NCBI GenBank assembly: GCA_024291935.2
Contig: CM044312.1
Coordinates: 74,791,001 to 74,855,000, forward strand
Direction of reading: 5' to 3'
DNA from: Okapia johnstoni
Taxonomy: Eukaryota > Chordata > Mammalia > Artiodactyla > Giraffidae
Length of the DNA: 64,000 nucleotides
A program made the position numbers and the translations under genes. Under the pieces are notes generated by a model, which was not told the origin of the DNA, searched no databases, and saw nothing but the letters and a program-made list of their open reading frames with translations. Shown in pieces: positions 22,453 through 34,493 of the stretch (the stretch's first letter is position 1; each line of letters begins with the position of its first letter).

Positions 22453-24887
22453 TTCCTTCTAATAAATATTTTAGTATCATCATCTCTGTGGTTCAAATTG
22501 ATGCTAAAATGTATAAGAATAAAACTGTTAAGAAAGGAGCCATGGTTTTCTTATTCCCAGAAGAAAACTCTCAAGCTGAAGAAGCACAATTTTTCCCCCA
22601 GATCCAATTAAAACAGAGCCAATTATGTTTTGTGATGTATCCATGCCTCCTTCCAATTTTTCTATGTGCCCATGGAGTAAAAGTTTCCACTTATCTGTGT
22701 CAGAATTTACTAATGTGGATTCCATAATAGTGCTTCACCAGTCAACAGCACTTTAGCTCCAAGGGTGAAATGAGAACTAAAATGCGTTTCACTGGCTTTT
22801 CAGATAATATCACTTTTATGACATGTTAAAGAGCAGGCACTAACTCAGATTAAGTTAGGGAGCTCAAAGTAAGAACCAATAAAAGTAAACAGCCTCAAAC
22901 GATGGTATAATTTAGCTCATAAAAACATTACAACTGCCTTTCTCTGTCCATTTCCCTAGAATTAAAAAATAAATCTTTTAAGAATATGAATCTAAAATCT
23001 CAGTCTACTGACCCCAAATCTGTAAAAGTGTTGTGAACATGCTGTGAACAAAAGCAAATCTATCACTGCACAGGAGGTGCTCTCTAATTTTCATAATTGG
23101 AAAAAGATTCAGAGAGCAATATGAACATTTGTAAAGGAGAGAATCTTTCCTTATAAGCTGTTGGTGTGGCATCTCTTTAAAGTGAATTGAGATGTCATTC
23201 TTTTATTCTATAAATAAAACCTTACTGTTTTAAAGCCAGCTGGTTTACCCCCTCAGAATACAATTTATAATGGAAAAAAGATTCTTTTCTTGAAGAATGA
23301 GATTTTCTTATTTAATAACACTGTCTTCTAATTCTTGCTTTGTCTTTCCAGAATATGCAATAAGAAAGCATTCTATGATAACCAGAAGAATTTTTTTCAA
23401 CTAATAAATATTTTACAGTACACTTGGTATTAAAATTTTAGAGGTGAAAGAAATTTAGAACTCTCTTGATCTAGATGCTCAATTTTATAGGTATTAAGTT
23501 TGAGGTCTGCATAAGTTCACTGGCCAAGATCTCCTGTAAGAGTCAGAAATGACATTAGGACTGAGACCTTCTGTTAAATTTTAATTTTTTTTAGAGGTGG
23601 AAAACACTGGAATCAAATATTTGATTACTTTTTAAAAATAACAGAGCAACAATATCATAATGATTCTGGGTCAACAGGGTGGACTAAAAACTTATGCTTA
23701 ACTCCTCTCTCTCCCCATATAACAGAACAATGATAATAATAGAATTCTTAAAAGTGTATTCTACTATATGAAAGTAGAGCAGACAAGAGGTTTAATCAAA
23801 TATCTGGAAGATAATAAATGGATTAAAGCATGCCAACAGACAGAGAAATCCACTGTACAATTCTGACAGAGGAAGTGAAGAGGAGGGAGTCCAGATTTGA
23901 ACATGGAAATGTCATGAATTACTGAGCACTAGGCATTTGACACCCCTTTCCCAAACTTCCTCATGAAGAACAGCCTGCTGTTAGCTAGTACCCAATACAA
24001 CTTCTAACAGAGTAGAGTGCTCTAAATAACTTAATAGAATTCTACTGAGAAGTAAAACAAGTATGATTATTGGCATCCCAGCATAAATTTCTTCTAATCC
24101 TGGAATTCAAGGCACACATAGCATAAATGCCAGGTCCCTGACACTATCTTTAAAAGGATCAATCAATATATGAATATATAAAATGTGCCCCTTTCTCTTT
24201 CTTATAACTAGGAATTGATACCAAGATATTATCCAAAATATCATTACGAACTGATAATCAAGGTGCTTGAAAGTAAAAGATCAAAATGAAAAATAAAGAC
24301 TAACTTGAAGGAAACTAATTTGCACAACTGAAGGTAACATTTTAAAAAATCGTTTCTTGTGTTTAAAGACTTTCACTAAGATATTGCATCCATGAAAAAT
24401 AATCAATGTTATGGGAAAGTAGCAAATAAAAACCTTCTGGAAATAAAATGTATAATTGATGAACATAAATCTATATTAAATTTGGAAAATAAAGTAAGTT
24501 CTCCCTGATTGTAGATAAAAAGAATGCAGAGCAAAAAAAAAAAAAAAAAAAAAGAAGAAGATGAAAACTCTAAGACATAAATGATTAATCTAAATGTCTC
24601 AATATCTGATGAAACAATTCAGATTGAGTCTAAATTAGAGAAAACAGAACTGTTGGGAATAGAGCGAATAATGAAATAAAAAACATACGCCAGGGACAAA
24701 CAAATGTTCAGATCAAATACTCCCTCGGAGGGTTGATGCAGATGAATGAAAAAGATCTAAGAATAAAGGTAAGATATTTGATGCCTGTGGGTGTGTGTGA
24801 GAGAGAGCAAGAGAGACTGCATTAGCATAAGAATGAGAGAGATCAATTAAAGGATATACTTGGGCAAAATAATGGATTCAATGGATT
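22453..24887. other. Unique sequence with poly(A) tract
   Basis: No gene seen. A 21-base A run at 24533-24553 followed by gaagaagaag resembles an orphan retroposon tail, but nothing upstream is recognisable. A (GT)/(GA) run lies at about 24785-24816. Confidence 0.55.
23435..23570 (-). repeat. MIR-like relic
   Basis: Degraded reversed MIR wording ('caattttataggtattaagt', 'aagttcactggccaagatct'). Weak. Confidence 0.35.
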
Positions 24888-25790
24888 CACTAAACTGGTT
24901 CCAAATTGGGAAAGGAGTATGTCAAGGCTGTATATTGTCACCCTGCTTATTTAACTTATATGCAGAGTACATCATATGAAATGCCAGGCTGGATGAAGCA
25001 CAAGCTGGAATCACGATTGCCAGGAAAAATACTAATAACCTCCCATACACAGATGACACCACCCTTATGGTGGAAAGCAAACAAGAACTAAAGAGCCTCT
25101 TGATGAAAGTGAAAGAGGAGAGTGAAAATGTTGGCTTAAAACTCAACATTCAGAAATCTAAAATCATGGCATCTGGTCCCATCACTTCATGCAAATAGTT
25201 AGGGAAACAATGGAAACAGTGAGAAAGACATTATTTTCTTGAGTTCCAAAATCACTGCTCATGGTGATTGCAGCCAAGAAATTAAAAGACACTTGCTCCT
25301 TGGAAGAAAAGTTATGACCAACCTAGAGAGCATATTAAAAAGCAGAGACATTACTCTGTGGACAATGATCTGTCTAGTCGAAGTTATTGTTTTTCCAGTA
25401 GTCACGTATGGAGGCGGAGCACTGGAAACTTGATGCTTTTGAACTGTGGTGTTGAAGAAGACTCTTGAGAGTCCCTTGAACTGCAAGGAGATCCAACCAG
25501 TCAATCCTAAAGGAAATCAGTCCTGAATATTCATTAGGATTGATGCTGAAGCTGAAGTTCCAATACTTTGGCCACCTAATGCAAAGAACTTACTCATTAG
25601 AAAAGACCCTGATGCTTGGAAAGATTGAAGGTAGGAGGAGAAGGGAACAACAGAGGATGAGATGGTTGGAGGGCATCACCGACTCAATGGACATGAGTTT
25701 GAGCAAGCTCCAGGAGATGATGAAGGACGGGAAAGCCTAGCGTGCTGCAGTCCATTGGATTCAAGAGTCCAACACAAGTGAGCGACTGAA
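24888..25790 (+). mobile_element. BovB LINE fragment with reverse-transcriptase region
   Basis: Forward BovB from 'aactggttccaaattgggaa' to 'gagcgactgaa'. It contains the reverse-transcriptase stretch CILSPCLFNLYAE (written with changes) and the active-site region at 25046-25057, where tac-aca-gat-gac gives YTDD instead of BovB's usual YADD. A deletion near 25409 removes part of the wording after 'gtcacgtatgg'. Frameshifts break the frame several times. Compared with BovB of about 3.2 kb, the 5' two thirds are missing. Dead copy. Confidence 0.94.
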
Positions 25791-26118
25791 TGAGAACAAG
25801 AATGGTGAAGAAACTGGCTCTAAAAAAGTGTGACTAGGAGTTAAGGCAGGTCCTAAGGTGACAGTTACACAGCAGGCCTAAAAGGTATAAAAAATGAATA
25901 AAGAGAAATCTTGAATTAAAAGAGTAAGGGGACTAGAACTGTGAGCTCTCACATCCAGCTACAATAGCAGAGCCCAGTAGGAAGAAGAAAAACTCCTTCC
26001 CTGGCAACGACTCAGCCAATGAAAAGCCATGGACTTTTTGTTTATGGGGTCTTCTCAACTTCCTTTTCCATCTATAGAACAGTCCTCCATTCTTCTGGTA
26101 ACTTGCACATTCACCACA

Positions 26119-26325
26119 GTGGTGATTTAATCCCTAAGTTGTGTCTGACTCTTATGACCCAATGGGTATAGCCCACCAGGCTCTTTTGTCCATGGGATTT
26201 CCCAGGCAAGAATACTGGAGCAAGTTATCTTTTCCTTTCTCAGCGGATCTTCCTAACCCAAGGATTGAAACCATGTCTCATGTTTGGCAGGAGGATTCTT
26301 TACCACTGAGCCACCTGAAAAGCCC
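26119..26325 (-). mobile_element. Bov-tA SINE
   Basis: Reverse copy, diverged: 'tgtgtctgactcttatgacc', 'ccaggctcttttgtccatgg', and head 'ctttaccactgagccacctg'. No clear TSD. Confidence 0.88.
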
Positions 26326-28510
26326 ATAAATATAGGTCTGTAAATGTACATCTTACATACCCATTCTTGTTCAAGTGTCTATGAAGCACTTATAAAAACT
26401 GACTATGAACGGTTTTCATAGTTTGAAATCTTCAGAAGCAGAACATGAGACAGAAATTTGAATGCCTGTCATCTATTGAGGCAGTGCTTCTCAGAAGCAA
26501 GGTCTGCCTGGTTACCCCTTCTTGCACTGTACCTTGGTGATTCTCTCCAGGCAGTGAGCTAGAGCTATTGCAGAGCTCATCTTGTTTGTTTTCCTTGTTG
26601 CTAATCCTCCATGGCATTTCTACATGCTCTGTGACAGTTTTTGTCCTGGACTATATTTTCAAAGATGTTTGTATAACAATGAGATAGTTTTCCCTCTGGG
26701 GCAGAGGAGAGATATCTGACCAAGATAATAAATACAATGTCTTCCTCTAGGGCATGGGTTGGCCAGGCTTGCTTGGAGTTTCCTGATATGATTGGGAGTC
26801 TCCTAAGTTCAAGATACTTCTCCCTAGTGTAATGCACCACCAGTGGGTATACAGGTAACACTTGTAGGAACTAAATTCTGGAAAATCAGTTCTAACTTGT
26901 TACTATTGCTATAAGAATCACACTGTCCAGATCCATTTCGGCTCACTGTCTTCCTTTCTGCGGCAAATCAACCTAGCAGCTGCCACCATGCCCCTGCTTT
27001 AGGAACCGCTGGACTACGTGACATCTCCTCTCTCTAGTGTCACCTTCCTGTTCTGTCTGATGTCAAAAGTCTGAAGATCATAGTTTAATATATTTTACAC
27101 TGATTTTCAATTGTTTCAGATGTGAGAGTAAATCCAGTTCCTATTACTTCACAGTAGTCAAAAGCAAAAGTCCCCTAAGATAAGTTTTTCAAATAAAACT
27201 AATAATAATAAAAAGACATACTTGGCAAACCTATTGAAGATAAGTCAGAGAAAACACAAATTCAAAGAACTAGAAATGAGAAAATTCTGTAACGTGTTCA
27301 AAAAAGACTAAGCATTATAGAATAATACTCATGGATACTATTTCTTGGCTGACCTAAGATATATTCTCAAACTTTTGCTCTTAGGCCCTAGGGCAGTCTC
27401 TGTGACAATAAGTGGTAAGTGAAAGTTGGCTTGGCTAGTGCTTCCAGGGGAAAAAAAATTTTTTTTTCTGGCAAAATTAATGGTCCCATCTATTGTTTTT
27501 TCCCTTCTCTCATTTTCCTATCTGGTAAATAGATGATGCCTATACTCTGAGAATAAACCATGTTTGAAAAGGTGACAAAGCAGAGAAATAGAAAGAATCC
27601 AAATCATGATGATTCTTTAGCAATGGTGCATTATTTTACTGCACCATTCATTTCAAGATTTTTATTTACATATTTATTATAGAAAAACAAATTTTTATTT
27701 TAGCCAATAATATTTAGATTTTCTGTTATTTGCAGTAAAATGCATTTCTTATAATAACTATAAAATATCTGATATGTTACCCTTTTTGCAAGCTCAAAGT
27801 AATGATGACAGTTTCACAGAAGCTGGCAGAAGACACAAGACTGCTAAGACAAAGGATAGCTGATTACCCCCAGCAGCATCAGAAGCTAGAGCATCATCAT
27901 TTTCTTGTGCCAATTTCCCAAGTTTCCATCTCCCACAAGTGTTAGGATAAGCGTTCTCACCACACAGTGGGTTGTGTTACAAGAGAGAAAACCTCAGTCT
28001 TCTATCATAAGCTGCAAGCAAACCTGCTTAACTTTTGCCCCCAGAGGGAGATATCTTTATTACACTGGGTAGCAAAAAGAAAACAAAACTGTCCCCTGCT
28101 CTGAAAGAATCTCTATCATCCAAAGCTGTTTGCTAAGTCTAAGAAAAAAAGATAGTCTAAGGAAAAAAAAAACTCATAATTCATGTAGAAACATTATGAA
28201 TAATTGCCAGCGAATGCCTTTTCTCACAAGATGTGTACAACTGTGATATCAGACGATTGTTTTTCAAAATTTGTAACTGACGTGGCTTAGAATTTTGTCC
28301 TCATTATTCTGTGCTCTGAAAATTTTCAAATGCCTAGATCTCTTCGAAAAAATTTATACATTAAATAGGTTTAAACTTGAAATCATTGGAAAAAATACTA
28401 TTGGTACAGGAAAGTGAAATCAGTTATTGAAAATTTATCCACTCTTTTTTTTTTCCCCCTTCCCTTCCCAAACAACTTGGTCCCAAGTCTATTAGGTGTG
28501 GCAGAGAAAA
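26326..28510. other. Unique sequence without a gene
   Basis: Just over 2 kb. Reverse frames at 26432-26617 and 26601-26861 show no family resemblance. An A8/T9 palindromic tract lies at 27453-27469. No repeat is recognised. Confidence 0.5.
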
Positions 28511-28760
28511 GTAGGTGTCTGTAGTGGAGTGGGAAGGGAAGAGGCCCAAAGTGGGGTGTCAATCCAAGCAGTTAAAGGAGTTGCTCACCGTGGGAAGTCA
28601 GAACCCAAGCAGGGGAAGGAGGATATCACTTCACTGGGCTGTGGCCTGGAATGAAGTGTCAGAACTGAGCAAAATAAAGACGGCATCTGTATAGGAGTGT
28701 CGCCTAACAAGGTAGGGTGTCACAGCCCAAGCTGGGTGTGGAGGGTAATCATACACTAGA
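28511..28760 (+). repeat. Degenerate repeated motif block
   Basis: A motif near 'ggtgtcagaacccaagcagg' recurs at 28551-28571, 28593-28615, 28654-28671 and 28713-28736, spaced about 40-60 bases. The block is purine-rich and GC-richer than its flanks. It may be the 5' region of an old L1 or LTR element; the family is unknown to me. Confidence 0.45.
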
Positions 28761-29080
28761 CTCAGACAGGTTGAGTTGACATTTACTCCAGGGAAATGGG
28801 GAGACTGCTGTGAAGAGTTAGATGTCAAAGGAAGAGGGATGCTTCTGTGTGTGGGAAGGGTGGCAGGGAAATTCTGAAATAGGTCGTGAACAGGGGGTCA
28901 AATAAGCAAATATAGTAAGTACCATGAGAACCACATTCCTCAATACCATAGAAGGGAGTTAGGGGTATGGACGGGGAGCAAACGAAAATGTGGTGTTGAC
29001 CTGGAATTGCATGTGTTAGTGTGAACCAAGAGTGTCCAATACAGAGACATAGACAGACAAAGCAATAAACTGAGTGCACG

Positions 29081-29125
29081 TTGTGTGTGTGTCTGTGTGT
29101 GTGTGCATGTGTATACACACATACA
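29081..29125. repeat. (TG)n microsatellite, imperfect
   Basis: gtgtgtgtgtctgtgtgtgt followed by gtgcatgtgtatacacacat. Two reverse frames across it encode meaningless Thr/His repeats. Confidence 0.85.
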
Positions 29126-29452
29126 TGCATATACTCCGTAGCTCTGTTCTCTGTCTGGAACTAATGACATTTCAACAACATAAGCAAACTTAGAGCTCAG
29201 ATTTGGCTTCTCAAAACCATTTATACTAAAAGCAACCAGGGCTCCTGGAAGAAATGGTAATATCATGTCTTGATCAAGGAAATTACAAGATGAATCTAGA
29301 ATATCTTGTGCCAGAGACTAGGCATTGCTCAAAGAATGATGGGAACATGTGAAGAGGACACAAGGGCTGGCTTGAGATGGTTCTCATTGGTCTCATATAT
29401 TCAGAAAGAATATAAACAATCCAATAGTGATAGTTATGAATTATACCATGAA

Positions 29453-29638
29453 AGTGAAAGTGAAGTCGCTCAGTCATGTCCGACTCTTTGTGACCCCATG
29501 GACTGTAGCCCACCAGGCTCCTCCATCCATGGGATTTTCCAGGCAAGAGTAGGGGGGTTGCCATTTCCTTCTCCAGGGGATCTTCCCAAACCAGGGATCA
29601 AACCTGGGTCTTCCCGATTGTAGGTAGATGCTTTACCG
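29453..29638 (-). mobile_element. Bov-tA SINE with TSD
   Basis: Reverse copy with the BovB-derived part complete ('gtgaagtcgctcagtcatgt') and the tRNA head truncated. An 8-bp duplication, accatgaa, lies at 29445-29452 and 29639-29646. Confidence 0.93.
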
Positions 29639-29646
29639 ACCATGAA

Positions 29647-30507
29647 TCCATACTCAAAATAAATTAAATTAATAAATACACAGAGAACATATTTACATGG
29701 TCTTAAACTATCTCCACACAAAATATCTACTAATTTAGACAGAAAGAGTAACCTGACAATGGACAATTCTGGTAGACACCAACTTATCAAGGGGTCAAAG
29801 TGAACCACCAACAGTAATGGGAAAAATTGAAATCATGTGTCACCTGAAAGGGTGCTAAGAGGAGGATGCAGCCACTTCTGTTACAGTCCTGTCAAAGATC
29901 CATACATGAAATCAATCCTAAGAAAACATAAGGTAAATCCAAACTGTCTTTTTTCCGTTAAGTTATAAGAATTTATTTTAAATAACCTATAGTTGATTAA
30001 AAGGGAATTCATGATAAAAATAGAAGATACTTGAGGAAAGATGTGGGAAATGGACTCGGCACACATGCTAAACTAACAATGCCTCTAAAACTAATGATTA
30101 TAGCAAAAAATGTCTTCACACTAAAATTCTGCTTTTTAGTTTTTGGTTTTTTTTAATCTTGATTATTTTTCCTTTTGTTTTTGGACCAAATACTCATTTT
30201 CCTCTAAATTTTTACCTGTGGAAATTTTTTTTTATACAACAAAATCTTTCAAGTGAAAGACTGGGGTTTTAAATGAAAAATACGGGTATCTGAAAGAGCA
30301 TAGAGAATGCTCAGAACAAAGGATGATGGGAAAATGATTTCAGTCACTGATTATTATCCTTAGACTCGCTCACCCCTCATCCCTCCCCAGCCCCAATCTA
30401 TATGATCTTTAAGATCAAGAAAAAGGTTTAAATATTTTAAAATAATTAAAAAGAAATAAAAATTCACATGTAAACAGGAACACTCAAGTTGGAAATATTG
30501 TAAACTA
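29647..30507. other. Unique AT-rich spacer
   Basis: No gene or recognisable repeat. Several T-rich runs lie near 30150-30235. Confidence 0.6.
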
Positions 30508-30708
30508 CCCTGATGGCTCAGACAGTAAAGAATCTGCCTGTAACACAGAAGACCCAGGTTTGATGTCTGGGTTGGGAAGATTCCCTAGGGAAGAAAATGG
30601 CTACCCACTTCAGTATTCCTCCCTAGAGAATTTCATGGACAGATAAGCCTGGTGAGCTATAGTCCATGGGGTTGCAAAGAGTTGGACATGTCTGAGTGAC
30701 TAACACTT
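30508..30708 (+). mobile_element. Bov-tA SINE
   Basis: Forward copy: head 'ctgatggctcagacagtaaa', B-box-like 'aggtttgatgtctggg', BovB part ending 'gagtgactaacacttcc'. Moderately diverged. No clear TSD. Confidence 0.92.
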
Positions 30709-31197
30709 CCATAGTAATACCAAGGACACCAAAATCAAGTAAACATTGAAAAATTCTTCCAGAGTGAAGAAGACTAAAGAAATATGAAAGCTAAGTGTAG
30801 CCAGTAGTCACAAACTGAACCATTTTGTAGAAAAGATATTTTTGGAACAATTAGTGAATCTTGAATGGTATCCAAGGATTAGATGGAAAAACTTATGTGT
30901 TAGCTTGGATGAGGGGATGTTTTTGTTTATAGGAATTATACAATATGGTATTTGAGAGTGATATGTTTATCAGTTTGACAAACTAACTTTTAAATCATTC
31001 ATTATAAAGTCTCACTCTTCTAGTCTGAGAAAGTTAACTATCATGTGCTATCACTTATATGTGGAATCAAAATTCTGATACAAATGAACTTATTTACAAA
31101 ACAGAGAAAGACTCACAGACATAGAAAACTAACTTACGGTTGCTAAAGGGGATGGAGGAGAGGAATAAATTAGGAGTTTGTGATGAATAGATACATA

Positions 31198-31708
31198 CCT
31201 AGATAGTATATTTAAAAGCAGAGACATTACTTTGCCAACGAAAGTCCATCTAGTCAAGGCTATGGTTTTTCCAGTGGTCATGTATGGATGTGAGAGTTGG
31301 ACGGTGAAGAAAGCTGAGTGCCGAAGAATTGATGCTTTTGAACTGTGGTGTTGGAGAAGACTCTTGAGAGTCCCTTGGACTTCAGGGAGATCCAATCAAT
31401 CCATCCTAAAGGAGATCACTCCTGGGTGTTCATTGGAAGGACTGATGTTGAAGCTGAAACTCCAATACTTTGGCCACCTCATGCGAAGGGTTGACTCATT
31501 GGAAAAGACCCTAATGCTGGGTAGGATTGGGGGCAGGAGGAGAAGGGGACGACAGAGGATGAGATGGTTGGATGGCATCACCGACTCGATGGACATGGGT
31601 TTGGGTAGACTCCGGGAGTTGGTGATGGACAGGGAGGCCTGGCGTGCTGCGGTTCATGGGATCGCAAAGAGTCAGACACGACTGAGCGACTGAACTGAAC
31701 TGAACTGA
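31198..31708 (+). mobile_element. Young 5'-truncated BovB LINE with TSD
   Basis: Forward BovB 3' end from 'cctagatagtatatttaaaa' to the terminal repeat 'gaactgaactgaactga'. The 7-bp duplication atacata at 31191-31197 and 31709-31715 fits both edges exactly. CpG sites typical of the consensus (cgacagagg, ccgactcgatgg) survive, pointing to a recent copy. Confidence 0.95.
31232..31693 (+). pseudogene. BovB ORF2 C-terminal frame, uninterrupted
   Basis: The 153-codon frame is uninterrupted and ends at the natural BovB stop (...KSQTRLSD). It covers the region after the reverse-transcriptase core: [39 protein letters not shown], the [12 protein letters not shown] box, an arginine-rich patch ([13 protein letters not shown]) and the [12 protein letters not shown] end. 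The first Met is internal to the original protein, because insertion removed everything upstream. With no endonuclease or catalytic core it has no activity of its own. Its openness reflects young age, not selection for a host function. Confidence 0.9.
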
Positions 31709-32291
31709 ATACATATATGTAAAAACAGATAAACTACAAGGTCCTACTGCATAACACATGGAATATATTCAGTATTTTGTAACAACTTAAAGTTGAAAAG
31801 AATAAGAAATATATATATATATCTGAATCACTTTGCTGTATACCAGAAACTAACACGTTATAAATCAACTATACCGCAACAGTAACAAAATCTTACTCTT
31901 TTATAAATTTTATGATTATCTCACAATAAAAATATTAAAAACAAAAAATATATTGATTCAGAAATACTCTTAAAATGATTCTGAAGCCATGAAGTTTGAT
32001 TCCACACTTTCAAAATAAATTATTTCATATTTTAATGGAATATGTGATCTTCACACTGTAACTGGTACAGAATCTAGATATAATAGTTCAATTTGGTTTA
32101 TGAAGCTAACATTCTGATGCTCAGATGTCAAAATATAATATATATGACAGAGAGAAAACATTTCCGTGAATGTAATACAAAATCCTAAATGAATACCACC
32201 ATTCCAAATTTCAGAGTACATCATGAGCAATTAGGGTCAAGAGTAAGAACATAAGGTTTATAGAAAATGTAATGATGAAAAGCATGGGCTA

Positions 32292-32333
32292 CCCCCAACT
32301 AAAATAAATAAATTTATTAAAAAAAAAAAAAAA
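32292..32333 (+). mobile_element. Ultra-short L1 3'-tail insertion (42 bp)
   Basis: The insert 'cccccaactaaaataaataa atttatt' plus a 15-base A run is bounded by a perfect 15-bp duplication, gaaaagcatgggcta (32277-32291 and 32334-32348). The non-A part resembles the last bases of ruminant L1 ('ctccaattaaaataaataaa'). It is best read as an L1 reverse-transcription event that stopped after about 27 templated bases. Confidence 0.85.
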
Positions 32334-32354
32334 GAAAAGCATGGGCTAAAATAT

Positions 32355-32497
32355 GAAGTAAAATATCATGGCCTTGAATCCTTGAGCTTGCACTTGCTAG
32401 CTGGGTGAATTTGGCTAGGTTCCCAAACCTCTTTAAGCCTCAGTTTCTTCCTTAAAACCTAGTTCATAATGTTGTGGGAAATCATTCAAATAAGCTT
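32355..32497 (+). repeat. MIR SINE relic
   Basis: Forward MIR order: 'cttgctagctgggtgaattt', 'aaacctctttaagcctcagt ttcttcc', then 'tcattcaaataagc'. The (CA) run follows directly. Confidence 0.6.
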
Positions 32498-32523
32498 ACA
32501 CACACACACACACACACACACAC
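32498..32523. repeat. (AC)n microsatellite
   Basis: About 12-13 perfect AC units. Probably length-variable between individuals. Confidence 0.92.
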
Positions 32524-32727
32524 GTGCACTAATTATTATTAAAAGTAGAAGATACGTCAGTAATTATCTAATCAGAAAAAATTAACAGTAGCTGCCTTTG
32601 CTTCTAAAAGAACACATAATGAAGTATAATACCTAATATGCCTAATCTGGGACAGAATTCTCTGTCTCACACACACTTGTGCAATAAAACAATTTTTTCT
32701 TTAATAAAATAGAGAATATAAGACTAT

Positions 32728-33258
32728 ATTAACCACCTGTTGCTACATAGTAAATTACCTCAAAATTTAGTGGCTTAAGGCAATAATAAACTTTTATATC
32801 ACTCTCAGGTTCTGTAGACACAAAATTCAGAAGAGATAAGATAGAGCAGTTCTGCCTCACAGCCTCTTGTGACACAGTAACAAGATGCTGTTTGAGGTTA
32901 TAGTCATCTGAAAGCTTAAACAGGGTTCAAAATTCTGTTTCCCACGTTGCCAAAAAATTATGGCTATTCAGATGAGACTAGCTGTTGGAGAAAGCCATAG
33001 TTTTGTCTACGTGAACCTCTCTTTAGGGCTGTTTGAAGGTTCTCATGACATGGTACATGGCTTCCATTCGAGTGAGCAATCCAAGAAAGCAAGGCCAAAG
33101 TTACAACACCTTTTATTAACTAGCCTTAGATATCATTCCATCACATTCACAGTATTCACACAGAGCAAACCATTCATGGTGGAAGAGAATTACACAAGGA
33201 TGAGAATATCAAGAATGAAGGATTGGAAGCCATCTTGGAGCTTGGCTATCACAGGATC
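32728..33258 (-). mobile_element. Old LTR-like mammalian repeat
   Basis: 'cacctgttgctacatagtaa', 'aaaatttagtggcttaaggc', 'gtcatctgaaagcttaaaca', 'ctctttagggctgtttgaag' and 'agccatcttggag' follow the reversed consensus of a widespread MaLR-type LTR repeat. The frame 32960-33262 in it is incidental. Exact family not certain. Confidence 0.55.
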
Positions 33259-34493
33259 TTAAACCAATAACCAATACCCCATTTAGGATGACACCTGGAG
33301 TGGACAACTTTCAGCTGACTACACAGTCCTCCCATGAACCTCCTTTTTAAAATGACATCCATGATCCACAAATAAAGAAAGATGCATCAGATACCTTCTG
33401 CCTACTGGAACTGACTCAAGGCCATGACCACATTTATTTGGTCTCATGACTCAGAGTAGGCCAGGCAGTATTTGCTGCCTATAAATTTGCCTTGGGAGAA
33501 GAACTTTCTAATGTAAGCCTGGCTATCTTCTTGAAGGAAGTATTCTAAACTGAGCTATGGCAGCCAGCAGTCACTTTACAGCGTGAGAGAGAGAGAGAAA
33601 AAAAATGAAACTCTGAACAAAGAGAAAATGATGCAAACAGGAGAAAGAATATATGCTGCAGTAGTTACTGGTTGGCTGTCCATGGAACATCTGTTTTCTC
33701 TTTCTGAATTACTAGCACATCTATGTCTCCTTTAGGTGGCATGAGAGATGTTCCTATCACTTCTGTCTTATCAAGCAAATCACATAATCAAGGCAGGGCT
33801 GATCATCACATTCCATCTTCTGGAAATAAAAATGGCTTGGTGCCTTATGAGCATAGTAAGCATTTGGACTTAGTGAATCTCATATTTTTAAAGACACTTG
33901 CTCTTTCTTAAATGAATAAGGATGCAGGTAGCCCTGGGATGCACTGCCATATTGGAATCAGGCTTAGCATCAAGCTGGCACTGAGAAAGGCAGAAGGTAG
34001 TGACAGGAAAAACTTGACCCTTATTAAAGTATTTGAGAAATTATGGTCAGCTTTATATGAATCCTTACCCATCTCTAGACTTCTCAGTTATATGAGCTAA
34101 TAAAGTATCTTTATTTTATTTTTTGAATGCTAGAGGCATTTCTATTTTGCAGTTATCGGAATGTAACACCTTTTTCCCCCAAAGATTTGCTGGGATGCAA
34201 CAACAATAATTCCCAGATCTCTGAAAGTAAACTAATGTGAGAATATTTTTAGATCTGGCAGTGTTTTTAAGCATTTCTTTTATTTACAGAGCTTCTTTCT
34301 CTTTTATGGTTTAGCAGAAAAGTTAGGGCTCTAATTATATAGGCTTCACCTGCAGTGGGGATGCTTTTCTATTTATATGATCATCAACCTAACAAAAAGT
34401 CTTCATTCTTCCTTCTGGTTTTCTTAGTACAATTTGAATTCATGTCCACATTTCACATAAGATGGTTTTTTGGTATTTCTATGTGTTTTTTTC
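33259..34493. other. Unique or unrecognised sequence with (GA) run
   Basis: No gene. A (GA) run lies at 33584-33599. Short frames at 33723-33911 and 33912-34100 have no recognisable product. Confidence 0.5.

Larger units (their letters stand above)
31022..31885 (+). mobile_element. L1 3' end split by a BovB insertion
   Basis: The L1 reads 'atcacttatatgtggaatca' to 'tgatgaatagatacata' (31022-31197) and resumes 'aaaaacagataaactacaag gtcctactgcataacacatg' to 'aaatcaactata' (31716-31885). Internal tatatata run at 31811-31820. Confidence 0.9.

Noticed and set aside
24533..24553. 21-base poly(A) as the tail of a processed pseudogene
   Set aside because: No upstream coding resemblance and no flanking duplication could be found by eye.
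26432..26861. Two overlapping reverse frames as candidate exons
   Set aside because: No family resemblance, no convincing splice sites or start context, and they overlap in different frames.
28825..29266. Reverse frames rich in Thr and His
   Set aside because: The low-complexity part is a translated (TG) microsatellite, and the two frames overlap.
31396..31759. Reverse-strand frames of 60-80 codons across BovB copies
   Set aside because: These are antisense shadows of the BovB coding region. The same antisense peptides (MPSNHLILC..., LFSNESA...) recur at every BovB copy in the window.
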